From Brachypodium distachyon (Eukaryota > Streptophyta > Magnoliopsida > Poales > Poaceae): 64,000 nt of DNA. The position numbers were made by a program, and so were the translations under genes. The DNA lies in assembly GCF_000005505.3 (NCBI RefSeq), contig NC_016134.3, forward strand, positions 24,007,584 to 24,071,583, read 5' to 3'. The notes below the pieces were generated by a model. The model was not told the DNA's origin. It did not search any database and saw nothing but the letters and a program-made list of their open reading frames with translations. Below are positions 43,800 to 55,532 of this stretch, piece by piece; within the stretch, counting starts at the first letter, position 1; each line of letters starts with the position of its first letter.

Positions 43800-44561
43800 G
43801 GAGCTAACACAAAGAGAATGACTGCAGCTGAGGATATGGCTGGCATGGATGTTCTTTGCAGTTATAAAACTGGAACTTTGATCCTGAATAAGCTTACCAT
43901 GGACAAGAACCTCATTGAGGTGAAAAGTGCAACTCCTTGTGTTCTTGTTCTGGTTTAGATATCTGAAGAAAATAAATTCAACCCGATTTTTAGAAAGAGG
44001 AATCACTAAGGACCAAGTGATTCTCACGGCTTCTAGAGCGTCTCTAACTGAAACCAAGATGCCATTGATGCTGCACTTGTTGGGATGCTAGCTGATCCAA
44101 AAGAGGTAACGTGCTTTACTACAGTGACATATCATTAGTTTGCTTATATGGAAATGATTGTTTGTCCATATATATTCTCATGCAGGCACGTGCTGGTATT
44201 CAAGAAATTCAGTTTCTACCATTCAATCCTACTGATGAAAGAAAGGCATTAACATAGATTGATGTTAATGGCAAAATGCACCGTGTTAGTAAGGGCACAC
44301 CTGTCCGTCAAAAGTAAGGGCACACCTGTCCGTCAAAAGTAAGGGCACACCTGAGCAGGTACCACGAGAATGAACTGCTTGTATGTCGTCATCCTATCCT
44401 AGCTTTGCTAATATAAGTAATAATCAAGAGATTGCTATAAACCCAATGAACTGACTGCAGATTTTTCGCCATGTTCACAACTCGTCAGAGATAGAGAAGA
44501 GGGTTCATGAGATTGTAAATTTGCAGAGCGTGGGCTTACATCGCTTGTTGTAGCTTATCAG
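43800..44561 (+). pseudogene. Plasma-membrane H+-ATPase pseudogene fragment (introns retained)
   Basis: Four exons of a P3A proton-pump gene can be read between proper splice signals. Exon a (43800-43919): [16 protein letters not shown] then [13 protein letters not shown] and DKNLIEV. Exon b (about 43999-44105): KDQVILTASRAS, then a frameshift before DAIDAALVGMLADPKE. Exon c (44186-44358): ARAGIQEIQFLPFNPTDERK, a stop, then a 25-bp unit repeated three times. Exon d (44461-44561): HNSSEIEKRVHEIVN. The intact pump has DKTGT, whose Asp is phosphorylated in each cycle; here GAT became TAT (43863-43865), giving YKTGT. Introns show a DNA-level copy, not a processed one. The N-terminal and transmembrane parts are absent. 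The pump normally drives H+ export across the plasma membrane. Confidence 0.85.
44288..44356 (+). repeat. 25-bp tandem triplication inside the H+-ATPase relic
   Basis: Units begin at 44288, 44313 and 44338 (AGTAAGGGCACACCTG); the third is partial. It lies within exon c and disrupts the frame. Confidence 0.9.
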
Positions 44562-45841
44562 GTGAGAAAGAATGATATCAAAAAATGTTAGCCCAGTTTC
44601 ACTCGATAGTAATGTGTTGAATTTTTTCTAGATTTCTTGAAGTTGTGGTTAATTATGTGTTGTGTCGCTTGCATGTACAACCCTGCACTCTGTGGACCTT
44701 CCCAAATTACGCCCCAAGTCCATGTGAAAATGAGATAACCTCCTAAATCGGACATGAGCAGGACATTAGTCAGGTTAGTTAGAAAACTATAGAGGCATGT
44801 GAGACAAACAATTTATTATTGTTGCAGGATGAAGGGAGTAGCTGACTCTTGATTTTTACTGTTTTTCCTTTTCCATTTGGCAATCAGATGTTGTATCCTT
44901 CCCATGACACTCTTCGAATTGTCCTGCTTATCACATTGTGCAGTCTGACAAATTATTGTGCTTTCGTGCCTTGAAGTAGACAGAAAAGGTCGATGAGAGC
45001 CAAAGAGAAGTCAAGTAGTGGCATGACATATTGACATGCTTGGCAAGAAAAATAACGGAACTCTAAGACAAAGAGCGTATTTTTCTCAATGCGCCAGGGA
45101 AAAGAAAAGGTGCGGGCGTGCCCGTGTACTAGTGTACACAAATAAAGAAAGACAAAGTAGGGAAACATGTATTTTATTAATTTCATGTAGAGAATGGAAT
45201 TACAAGTTCCCTATAAATAATGCGCTCCATGTGGCCTGCTAGCACGGCCAACATGACATGGGCGATTGCGGTTTTTTGGTTCACAGGGCTCCGGAAAGCT
45301 CCTGCTTAATTACGTCCGCAGGTCAAGCCTGCAGACCCCCTCCAATTAAGCTGCTGCAATGATGTCGTCTTCAAATCTTGTCTTCTCCCTGTGTTTGGTG
45401 TGGAAGATGGTGGTGATGAAGAGGAAGAGGGGTGGTACGACCTCCGTCAAAGCTAAGCCATGACTGTTCGACCGTGCAGGTGCCGAACAGCGTGCTCCGC
45501 CGTCTTGTTGATGTACGATGAAGTGTCCAACTGACATGCGCCTTGTCAGCTAGACAGGTTGATGAAGTGGCTTTCGCCTCGTCGGTACCCAGCCTGTAAA
45601 ATGTCCGCCTCGTCGGACCAGACAAAATGCCTTGCCTTTGTCTCTTCGGTGCCCAGCAAGAGCATGTGATGTGGTGATGTACTTCATCGGTACACGACAT
45701 GCCGGTGGAGTGGATTCGCCTTGCCGGCGTTGGGGAAGACGCTTGGATGCCGGAATGCCATCGGCAATGCGGATGAGGGAGTAGACTTCATGTTGAAGAC
45801 GATGATGTAGGTGCAAGAGACCTCGCCATGAGTCAATGAGG
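44562..45841. other. No confident gene; flank of minisatellite region
   Basis: AT-rich to about 45230, then moderately GC-rich. A minus-strand frame (45915-45550) is open but shows no family motif and overlaps the first repeat unit, so I treat it as chance. Confidence 0.4.
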
Positions 45842-46268
45842 GATGCGCCAAAGCGGGCGCCATGTAGCGGTGTCTCGATGGACACGGCGTAGGAGGCCGC
45901 CATGAGTAACGGCATGCTGATTCAAAATTGGTGACGAGTGCGGCAATGCGGGCGCCGTGTGTGGCGGTGTCTCAGCGGACACCACGTAGAAGGGCGCCGC
46001 CACGAGCGGCAACGGCTAGGGCCGCAACAACCTGTGAAAATGGCGCCAAGACGGCACCAGCTATGGTGGTGTCTTAGCGGACATCACGTATAAGGCCGCC
46101 ACGAGTGGCGACGTTTATACCTGTGAGGCGGGCGCCATGTGTGGCAGGTCTCCTCGGACACCACGGAAAAGGCCGCCACGAGCGGCGGCATATTGATGCT
46201 AACCTGTGAAGGATGCGCCAAGATGGGCGTCCTGTATGGCGGTGTCTTGGCGGACACTAGGTGGAAGG
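45842..46268. repeat. Degenerate minisatellite, about five units of 85-105 bp
   Basis: Each unit has GCGCCA or GCGGGCGCCATGTGTGGC, then GGTGTCT(C/T)AGCGGACACCACGT, then AAGGCCGCCACGAGCGGC. GGTGTC...GACACC within each unit is a short inverted repeat. Related units recur at 47262-47521. Confidence 0.75.
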
Positions 46269-46383
46269 ATGATAGGGGTAAAGGTGCCCGATCTTTCGAT
46301 GAGAAGATAGCTATCGATTTTTGGGTGGATGTCGCCGTTGACGAACCGGCTACAAACGTGCGAGACGTTGCGCCTTAGCGATC

Positions 46384-46441
46384 GCTACACAACCTTCCGA
46401 GGTTATTGACCTTGCTACACAACCTTCCGAGGTTATTGACC
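46384..46441. repeat. Tandem duplication of a 30-bp unit
   Basis: GCTACACAACCTTCCGAGG plus TTATTGACC occurs twice head to tail. Confidence 0.9.
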
Positions 46442-47261
46442 ACGCCGGAGTTAGATCAACCTGATCACAAAGGATCAATCCCTGCATGCAACCGAAGAAC
46501 AAGCAAGAATTATAGATGTAATCAAGATATTGCGAATAAAGGTGAAGCTTTATTGATGGGATTCTGCAAGCGCGTAGTACAGAAGGTCGATTTGACACTT
46601 GTGCCTATGGCGAAGAGTAGCAAATAGCTAAGTTTTAAACTAAACAAAATCTAAGTCTAAACGACGACCTAACGGGGGTATATATGGAGGACTAGAGGGG
46701 TATGCGGCCAGCCTTGGGAAAGAAGGCCGAAACCCACTCTAGGTTGGTTTCCTTCACCTATACGGACTCTAAAAGTTCAGCCCATGTATGTGGACGAAAA
46801 TTACATGGGCCTAGCCCAAACTTAAGAGGTGACGCAGCACCATATAATTATGTGGACGAAAACATGAAGGGAAAAGCTCTATATTTCGCCCACGTCTTCA
46901 TCTCTCATTATGGTGGCTTCAACGTTCTGAAATCTCCTGTTGCGGCGCCATCTTCAATCCTCACACGCTTGCTGTCTTCATCTCCATGCGTGATCATGCT
47001 CCAATGCTTGTCCCTCTCATCCATGCTAGGTCCATCATTCCTAAGTGTGACAAACACATTTGATTAGGCAACATCATATTCTCATGTATGTGAAGAATCG
47101 TTCCAAGAAACGAAAGTACCTGATAATTAAATTGGCGTGCGCGAGCTCTTGTGATAGGTCCTTGTAATGTGACAGTAGGTGCTGCGGGTGTATCAACATG
47201 TGGGATGTCCTCATCAAAGGATGTCGCGAGCCGTGAATGTATTAGCATGGTGATAACCTTT
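46442..47261. other. Unassigned sequence between minisatellite blocks
   Basis: No coding region recognised. The bracketing by related repeat arrays suggests one unknown element that spans about 45.8-48.0 kb. Confidence 0.35.
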
Positions 47262-47521
47262 GAAAAGTGCGCCGAAATAGGCGCCGTCAGCTGCGGTGTC
47301 TCAGCAACACCACGTAGAAGGCCGGCATGAGTGGCAGCGTCTAGCACGATGTCGGGTCGGTGAAGGATGTGCCAAGCCGGGCGCCTTGTATGGAGGTGTC
47401 CTGACGGACGCTTGGTAGAAGGCCGCCATGAGCGGCGGTGTCACGACGCCGGGTTGGTGAAGAATGCGCCAAGACAGGCGCCCTGTGTGGCAGTGTCTCA
47501 GCGGACACCACGTCAAAGGCC
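47262..47521. repeat. Second block of the minisatellite, three units
   Basis: It has the same unit plan as 45842-46268: TGCGCC, GGGCGCC, GGTGTCT, GACACCACGT, AAGGCCG. Confidence 0.7.
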
Positions 47522-47734
47522 CCGCAGACTTGTGAGCCGACGGGCGCCTCCCGCCGACACAGACAACATGTACGAGATGTCGCCAACAACTGTGCCGCTA
47601 CCGGCGGCAGTGTTCAAATGGACGTCAGCTAGCTTGTAGATGAAGACGTTGCCCTGTTCAACAAAATAGAGTTCCGCCTGAGGCGCGCGCTGTGTAGACG
47701 TCACCCACGTCCGCACCATCGCACACGATGGTGC

Positions 47735-47965
47735 CCAGGCGGACGTTGATGGGCCGTTGATGAAGACAGCGCCCGCGTGATGTGGTGCACGTCGAGCATG
47801 ACGATGCTCAGGCGGACACCGGTTGGCTATTGATGAAGACGACGCCTCGCATTGTGCGGGTGTCAGAACGTGGTGCTCGTCCTTAGTGTGGTGCCGGGCG
47901 GACGCCGGTTGGTTGTTGACGAAGACGACACCTTGAATTGTGCGGGCGCCAGAACGTGGCACACC
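47735..47965. repeat. Third repeat block, different unit of about 90 bp
   Basis: Three units carry GGCGGACRCCGGTTGG, then TTGATGAAGACGACGCC and TGTGCGGGYG(T/C)CAGAACGTGG. They are related to each other, not clearly to the blocks on the left. Confidence 0.65.
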
Positions 47966-50735
47966 TCCATGACATGGCGCCAGAAAGGTGGTCGCGGGCA
48001 CCATGCGGCCAAGCTCCGGAGATGGCATCGTCGTCATTGCTTGAAGCCGTGAGCTTTGCAGCCACGGCCTGGTCCTCCTCTGCATGGGAACGAGAGATTA
48101 TAGGACATGATATTAATTACCTTCATGTGTGCATGTGTCGACGGTTGGGTGGGTGTCCGGAAACAAGCCGGCCGCCTCCACACCATTGCGGACATGCGGG
48201 GCGACTACGTGTGACAGCCACCGCTATCTTCACGCGGCGATACTCATCACGGGCAGCAGAGTGCAGGAGGCCGTCGAGACGGCTCAACCGGCATAGTGGC
48301 CCTGTCCCCGGCATGGCCGCTGACCGTGCGACGGTGGATTCCGGAACGTCAGCTCGGCAACATCTACATCTGCCTGTGCCCAATGCATGTATCGAGTGCC
48401 CGCGTTCTTCTCATGTTCTCCATCCATGTGAACCTGGTTGGTGCTGCTGCTAGGCATGCGTGCTCTCTCTTTCGTAGCCCTCGTGGTCGACCTGCGCCTC
48501 CAGAACACACCTGGTAGATAGAGTACCATACCTGCGCCTGGCAGCCTCATCGGTCTTTTCATGTTCAACCGGACCTGCGCCTGGTCCTCCTAGGCGTCAA
48601 GGACGGCGTGACGGTGATCACAACCACGTTGCAAGGTGGTCGCGTAATCACGCCGCCAAGCTCCAGAGAAAACGGCCCCTGCCTACATCTCCATGGCAAG
48701 TGTCGTGTGTGTACAACCGCGCTGTGGTCAGCGCGGCCGGCGAGCAGCACCACCGTGCTACCTCTTTCGCTTCGCTGCTCCTTGATCTGTGCGTCTCATT
48801 GCTGGTATGGCAGGGATGTCGCGTCCTAGATACACAAGGGCAAAAGATAGATGTATTAAGTAAGTCATAAGCTGACCTGATTAGAGGTGGAGCTACGGCC
48901 GCGTGACTCCAGGGCCCGATCGTGTGTTGTGGCGATCGCCGCCGGCCTGGGCGCGTCGTGCGCTGCCCTGGGCCTGGCTCTCCTTCGGTTCTTCATCTCC
49001 TGTTCGCCCTTGTACATGCATGCTCATCCCCTGTCAGCCAGCTAGCGGCGACGGGCGAGACGGCATGGCGTCCGCCGCCAGGCGCTGCCCAGCCCGCGTC
49101 AGCTTCCTCTTATGCCCTGGGTCTCCTCGCGCGTACGTCTGGCATGACGTACTGCGCTTCCTTCAAGTGCCGCTAGGGCCTGCGTCCTCCCCCTATCGTC
49201 TTGAGATGACTTGCTATTTATAGGCAACGGGTTAATTAGCTAGCAGGGCATCGCGTGCTCCACGCGGCCGCTCGGCCGGCCTCCCGATTTTCTAGTTTTG
49301 TTTGTTTGAAACAGATAGAGACTTCCTCGTTTAAACCATAGTTATCTCTTTGTATGCTTATCCAGGGTGGGCTCGCCGATCGCACGACGCAAGCGCGCAC
49401 AGACGACCCTTACGTGTGGACCATGGCCACTGATGCACCACATGATCGATCAATTCCCTGTGCAAGTACATGTGCATGTCCAGCATGCACGTACAATAAT
49501 TCATATTGCACACCATCTCTTGTAGCTTGCTGACGCATGCACACACTTGATATTTCTTCTTTTTTATATAACGCATGCACAAGTACGCTAACTTGCGCCA
49601 GGCTCTCTTCTTGGCTCTCTGCTTGTGTTGATCTAATTTTGCGCCGAATTTTGATACAAAATCTCGTCAAACATGACAATTAGTACAAATCTTATGGCTA
49701 CACATGTTATAACTTTGACTACCTGGCGATGGGTAAGAACCAATAACAATTTCTTGTGAAAATTCCTCATCATCATAATTCTTTTTTTCTGTAATTTTGG
49801 GTTGTGGTCCAAACATCCTCAGGTCCAAATTCCAGTGCTGTATAAACTCTAGAGGCAGTGTTGCTATCTATGTTAAGAGCTACTATTTCAGCATGATGCT
49901 CTTTTTTTTGCCTATGGCTGCATAATAGAAAATGGGAAATGAAATTTTTGTTACATGAATTATGGTCCCAACTGTAGCAATATATTGAGAGAAACATAAT
50001 AACATATTGATTTTTTATTGTTTGTAGTTTCTCTTCGTATTGGATGAGAATCGCTAGAAGTAAACCGTTTTTATTTTCATTTATGTAATACAGTACAAAT
50101 CAAGTTTTTATTCTCCTGCTCTCATTTTGTTTGTCAACTTTCATTAGTGATCTTTATTTTCGTCACCCGGTTGCACATAAACCACGAAAGCATTGGAGCT
50201 GTTTTATTAAGATCTAAATGACATCCCCACTCTCTCCTTTTCCACATTATGTCATCGGATTAGAAAACTGGGACTTCTTCTCTTCAAAACTCATCAGAAA
50301 AGAAAACTACATGAAATTCATCAGAAAAAAATTACATATGTATTCTCCTTATCAAAACTATCAGAAACAAATATATCTTTGGCTTATTATTATATTGCAC
50401 GCGGTGAAATACGCAGTCAAGAATCGCACATGAGTTTGTCAGTCCGTAGCAACGCACAGGCATTCCGCTAGTATAAGTAACAACCCTTCCTCCAATAGTA
50501 CTTTAGTCGTTACTTACTTCTTGGTATGCGTGTAGTACTAGTTTCTCTAGAAAAAAACACACTACTTCTTTTCTCTTCTACTTTATACAGCCACATCATC
50601 AAATTTTGACATATCATCATATTACTGACTCATCTTATTGGAGATGCTCTAACGAATACACGTGATTTGATTTCAGATATGCAGGATTTGGTCTCTCTTT
50701 AACAAGGTAGATTAGTGGCTCAAAGGTCAAGCATG
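47966..50735. other. Intergenic, no gene seen
   Basis: The left part (to about 49300) is GC-rich with open but motif-free frames; the right part is AT-rich. I can support no gene or element here. Confidence 0.4.
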
Positions 50736-51153
50736 TTTTTTTTTCGAAAAGGAGGGAAACCATCGGCCTCTGCATCAATCAATGCACACAGCCATCATAT
50801 TATTAAAGTTCAGCACAACATCATCATCAAAAGTTACATCTCAAAAGTAAAACAAGAGACCAAGAATCAGCCAGCCACGAGTCTAAGCCCGGCACGCCAC
50901 CAAAACTGGTTGTAAAATTCCAGTGCTACGATCTCCATTCAGCTGCATGCACCCAAATTCCATAGACTCCTTGGCCACCATCGGAAGCAGTAGGGACCAG
51001 GTACGGAACCAGTGTGTTGCCCGAAAAATAACCTGCAAGAAATTGGAAACTTTCTTTTTGTTAAACACCAAATCATTACGACAATTCCAAATGGACCAAC
51101 AAATCGCACAAGAACCAACAAGTATGAGCGATTTAAGAGATTTCCCCATCCCA

Positions 51154-52245
51154 TTAAGCCAGCGTCCAAACCTGTTCGTGATACAAGAGGGAAGGTGGGA
51201 GATTAAAAGTCACAAAGACAGTTCTCCAAACTAAACGTGCCATCGGACACTCAAAAAACAAGTGGTGTATTGTCTCATCTTGATCACAAAAAACACATTT
51301 TTGGCAACCATGCCGGTTCCTTTTGGCCAAGTTATCTTTAGTAAGCATAACACCACGACAAAGGAGCCATGCAAAAAAAAATATTTTTAGGGGAATCTTG
51401 AGTTTCCAAATCATCTTATGACGAAATTGACAATCATCGTTAATAAGGACCTGATTAAGGGATTTCACGGAAAAAAAAGCCCGGATGTACAACACCCAAG
51501 AGAATGAATCTGGTCGGTTTACAAGCTGGACTGAAACCAGTTTATCACATAACTCCTCCCAAGCAGTCAACCTCGCACCAACAATGATCCTCCTAAAAGC
51601 AATGTTTGGAGGCGTCACATTCAACACCTCAGCAACAGAGGCCTGTCGGTTGGTCGCAATACAATGAGGGAAGGAAATTGTCTTTAAGGGCCACACACCC
51701 CAACCATCTATTTTCCCAAAAGTGTACTGCGAAACCACAATTGATAGAGAACAGCACATGAGGACAAAAAATACTCTCGCACACGCAACAGGCCTTTCCA
51801 AAAGGGGGAGTCTGATGCCCTCATTGTAACCTGAGAAAGAGTTTTACCATAGAGGTACTTATTACGAAGCAACTCGAACCACAACCCTTCTCCATTCTAA
51901 ATTTTAAACAACCATTTTCTCAACAGGCAGATGTTTTTAACCTCAAGGTTCTCGACCCCAAGTCCACCTTGGTCCCGGGGCCGACAAATGACATCTCACT
52001 TGGCCGGTCTATACTTACGTTTATGTTCATCGCATTGCCAAAAGAACCGTGAGCGGTAAAAATCTAATCGCTTCGCAACTCCCTTTGGTACCTCAAAAAA
52101 GGACATCAAAAACATGGGCAAACTAGTGAGAACAGAATTAATCAAGGTCATTCTGCCACCACTAGAGGGGAGCTTTCCTTTCCAGCTACTAAGCTTTTTC
52201 TGAAAACGATCCTCAACACATTTCCACTCTTTATTTAACAACTTA
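51154..52245 (-). pseudogene. LINE RT C-terminal and zf-RVT region
   Basis: The frame 52241-51996 has WKGKLPSSGGRMTLINSVLT and LPMFLMSFFEVPKGV, the thumb/connection region of plant LINE ORF2. The frame 51801-51154 has WKLKIPLKIFFFAWLLCRGV, TKDNLAKRNRHGCQKCVFC and ETIHHLFFECPMARLVWR, the Cys/His-containing zinc-binding reverse-transcriptase domain (zf-RVT, PF13966). Stops and frame changes separate these pieces. A further short frame (51149-50883) covers the C-terminus. Confidence 0.85.
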
Positions 52246-52443
52246 CAGTAGTGAATCGGGATCTCAAGATATCAAAATGAGAAAGACCCAACCCGACACC
52301 CAAACAGTTGCATATATTGAGCCTCACAATTTTTAGCTTGCCCAAAACAGAAAGTTTCATTCTTGTGGAAGTTGATCTTCAAGCCAGATAGTTGCTCGAA
52401 GACACACAAGAGCAACTTCAGATATTTGCTTCCATGTCATGAT

Positions 52444-52790
52444 TTAAAAAGATAATATCATCGGCATACCGAAGAATAGAAACCCAACATCCACTAGATG
52501 GGAAACAACGCCAGTTAACTGACCACTCTCCTTAGCGCGCTCAACGAGGACTGCCAACATGTCAGCAACAATGTTAAATAGAACCGGGGATAAGGGATCC
52601 CCCTGGCGCAACCCTTTCTTTGTTTGGAAGAAATGCCCAATGTCCTCGTTAACCTTAACACCGACACTACGACCCTTCACAACATCGTCAATCCAACCAC
52701 ACCACCTATCATCAAAACCTTTCATCCGAAACACTTGCTGAAGGAATGACCAATTAACTTTGCCATAATCTTTCTCAAAATCAATTTTAA
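52444..52790 (-). pseudogene. LINE reverse transcriptase fragment
   Basis: The frame 52734-52444 shows FFQTKKGLRQGDPLSPVLFN followed by IVADMLAVLVERAKE, the finger/palm segment of plant LINE RT. The catalytic YADD is present at 52457-52468 but in another frame (SILRYADDIIFL), so a frameshift lies just upstream. Before 52734, readings such as QQVFRMKGF-like sequence continue the palm. RT makes cDNA at the nicked target; this copy is dead. Confidence 0.85.
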
Positions 52791-52800
52791 AATTACTCCA

Positions 52801-53780
52801 TCCAACTTCTTATTACCATGTGATATGTAAAATGTTTTTTTTACCATTAATTCCGATGCAACTTGTTATTATCTGAAGCCCTGTCCGAGCAGTGAATTAG
52901 TACTAACATGTAACGCACCGTACGTGTGCTCTCATCATGCCTCTTTGGAATATGTACTCTATCGTTGTAGCCTAAATAAATAGCCCAGCATCAGCATGTT
53001 TTAGCTACACGTGACGACGAACTAGTACTCTAGACAGTCCAAGCTTACATTTTCCTTTCAGTAGGAGAGAAATAAGAGTGGATGAGTTAATGAATATTGA
53101 ATAGCTACATCGTCTGGGAATAGGATGCGCCGTGAATACCAGATGAATCAAGTTGCTCATGCGTGACTTGTTGGGCCCCCGAGCGTGCGCGCTTGTAACC
53201 ATGTTGCTGTGATGTTTCAGATTAAGAGCCACGCAACGAGCTACTACAGATTGAGAGACTGTTAATCGGCCATTCCCTCAGCAAATGCTTTTGCCAGTGT
53301 ACCATACACATACAAGGTATGTTAGTCTGGTTGTCTTCACTCATGTACTTTTTGTATTTTCATCTCGTTTTGAAGGAAAACTGGTCAAGTCTCTAGCTGA
53401 ATTCATTTGCTATGTCTTTGCTTTCTTCACGTGTTGGGCAGGTTGCCGTAAGCTGACAGATCAAGAACCAGTGATAGAAGGAAACCAAGATTGCGAAGAA
53501 GGCTGCTTTGAGGTCGCACGATGAAAACTAAGGAGGATGACCAGGAGGTGCAGTCCTGCATGCCGATGAAATGGAGGACAACACTGAAACCATACTAGTA
53601 GTGAAGGACATTGAAGCGTGTCGGGAGTTTCTAGTTGTTGTCAATTTGGCGCAACTGCCGGTGTGTCCTTCAGTCTCTCATATGATAGTCGTAAAACTTT
53701 ACTTTATGTCTGTGGTTCTTGTATATTCTGGGGGATGTTTCAGCATTTGTATTTGGAGCTCTGCAGCCACTATAAATCCC
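52801..53780. other. No recognised gene
   Basis: Contains short exon-like stretches (for example CRKLTDQEPVIEGNQDCEEG at 53443-53500), but I see no family match. Confidence 0.35.
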
Positions 53781-54660
53781 ATCTGACTGTCTGTCCACGG
53801 AGCCCACGGCCCAGTTGCCCAGCGTCACTCTCTTACTTGATTTTCTTGGAGGTGATGAAGGCCGGCAAGCAAGCTGACTCGCTGTACGCGGCGATAGGAC
53901 CGATCGATGCCTGGCTGCGGCGGCGACCTGGGACTTGTGTTGTTGCTGCCGTTCCTCGCCGTATAGGCCACCGATAGCGTGAGTTCGTCGTGACCGTTTT
54001 TTTTTCGTTACTTTCTTTTTTTTTAGAGCTTTTTTTGCGTTACTAGTACAACTCGGCTGGACCCGGACTGCGTCTTCGCCTCTGCCAAATCGTCGTGGCG
54101 TCACAGGCAAACTCCATGGGCGCCGGGGCCCGCGGCTGCTCAACTACATACGGCCCAGCCCAACTGATGCTTGCATGCCGCCGCTCCTTTCTTTAGCTCC
54201 TAATCTAACGGTCAGTCGGCACAAACATTTCAAATGTCGTAAACTAATACTCCAATTATACTACTACAGCACGATCAGTGTACGGGCGTAAATGTACTCC
54301 TCAGTGGAAAACCATGGGTGCCGCACGCGACCTCGACATAGAACGGCATAAAACAAACCACGTGATATACAACGGAAAAAGCTTCTAGAAGCGCCCCTCG
54401 AATCCTGATCACGCAATTGGTGCGAGGGAACTTCAGAAAACAGGCAGCACGAGCCTTCGCCCAACTGTATTGCTGTTCATTAGATCCACTGAACCTGATA
54501 ACCTTCTGCTTTGGCTCAATCCTTATCCGGTTATCCTGAGCCCAAAATTTCAGAATGTCGAGTAGCCAGTAACATTACACGATCTCCACACCCCAACCTG
54601 TTTTCCGTGGGCCAAGTAGGATGATCCTTCGTGCAATTGTCCAACTTGAAAACGTTAAAA
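53781..54660. repeat. Duplicated promoter-like segment, copy 1
   Basis: It matches 56617-57752 in blocks and the same order: GGAGCCCACGGCCCAG; TGGCTGCGGCGGCGACC; GTCGTGGCGTCACAGGCAA; CTCAACTACATACGGCCCAG; AGCTTCTAGAAGCGCCCCTC; GTGGGCCAAGTAGGATGATC. Differences are indels and substitutions. No coding sequence recognised. A heat-shock-element-like motif is in both. Confidence 0.8.
54380..54393. promoter_or_regulatory. Heat-shock-element-like palindrome, copy 1
   Basis: AGCTTCTAGAAGCG contains nTTCnnGAAn, the core of an HSE, conserved with its flanks in copy 2. Confidence 0.4.
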
Positions 54661-54666
54661 ATCATA

Positions 54667-54720
54667 CTCCCTCCGTCCAAACAAGAAAAGAAGGGTCCAT
54701 TTTCTCGGTCCAGCTTCTAC
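54667..54720 (+). mobile_element. Stowaway-like MITE end, fragment
   Basis: TA followed by CTCCCTCCGTCCAAACAAG is a Stowaway terminus; the matching other end is not found nearby, so it is truncated. Confidence 0.45.
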
Positions 54721-54877
54721 GATGGATCTGGGTCAAAGGATCTTTCGTGGCTGCGGTATTGCTTCGTGGATTCCAATTTTGGTCCACGTCGTACAAATAC
54801 CGATTACCATGTCACACACCAGGCAGGCTCGTTTCGTTGGCCCAGACGGCAGGATGATTGGGCCTAAGTGATCGTTT

Positions 54878-54997
54878 CATTTGCAAGTTGGATCAGAATT
54901 CTGGTCCCGGTGAGTCCTGGACCGATTCGATTGTTTTTCTCTGCCCAAGAATTTAATCCGGAACCACAGATCATTTGCAAGTTGGATCAGAATTCTG
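54878..54997. repeat. 25-bp direct repeat, two copies
   Basis: CATTTGCAAGTTGGATCAGA plus ATTCTG occurs at 54878 and 54972. The 94-base spacing could mark a small duplication or excision event. Confidence 0.8.
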
Positions 54998-55131
54998 TTC
55001 TTTGTAGTATGTTCAAATTGGATGAATAATTGTGAAATTAGATGTAGTTCAGAAAATGGATGAAACTGGAATGGATTGAAGTTTTTAGGGGCTGTGAAAT
55101 AGGGGGTTTGTTGGAGTAGCATCTTTTTGAG

Positions 55132-55523
55132 GAATACAACTTTTTGGCTCCCCAGCTCTAGGGAGCACTATAGTTCAAACATCATGAAAATCATAATTTG
55201 AAGTTTCAAAAAAACTGAATTTTTTTCCTAAGTATAGATGTGTACTACATATCTGTACATTTTCGACGAAAGATACATTGATTTGCGGTCTGTGTAAAAA
55301 TCACAAATCTGAGGATGTATAATAGTACATTCGAAATATGTGAATTTGTTATTTTTTGTGTAGCTCAAAATCAACAAGATTTCGTATCAAAATCTTGCAG
55401 ATACGTAACACGCGCTCATATGTACATCCAAAGTTTTTGTTGATGATTTTTCAAAATCCGGAAATGTGATTTTCGCCCTATTTGAGATATAGTGTCCCCT
55501 GGAGCTCGTGTGCCAAATGCTTC
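55132..55523. mobile_element. Mutator-type MITE (392 bp)
   Basis: Perfect 9-bp target duplications CTTTTTGAG at 55123-55131 and 55524-55532. Ends are inverted repeats that both begin GAA and continue through TTGGC...AGCTC.AGGG..CACTATA. No coding capacity. The 9-bp duplication fits the Mutator superfamily. Confidence 0.85.
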
Positions 55524-55532
55524 CTTTTTGAG

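Larger units (their letters stand above)
50736..52800 (-). mobile_element. L1-type LINE, 5'-truncated
   Basis: On the minus strand it runs from a reverse transcriptase fragment (about 52800) to a 3' end at 50736-50744, where nine T on the plus strand represent the poly(A) tail, followed by CGAAAAGGAGGG as in other grass LINEs. The 5' UTR, ORF1, endonuclease and first half of RT are missing, as usual for incomplete reverse transcription. The same tail phrase recurs at 42359. I could not match target-site duplications. Confidence 0.85.

Noticed and set aside
45550..45915. 121-codon minus-strand frame
   Set aside because: Overlaps the minisatellite and shows no recognisable motif.
45842..47965. 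Could the repeats be a CRISPR-like array?
   Set aside because: Units are long, degenerate and contiguous without unique spacers, and this is a plant nuclear context.
50736..52800. Paired target-site duplications for the LINE
   Set aside because: The sequence before the poly(A) run (GGTCAAGCATG) was not found again beyond the 5' truncation near 52800.
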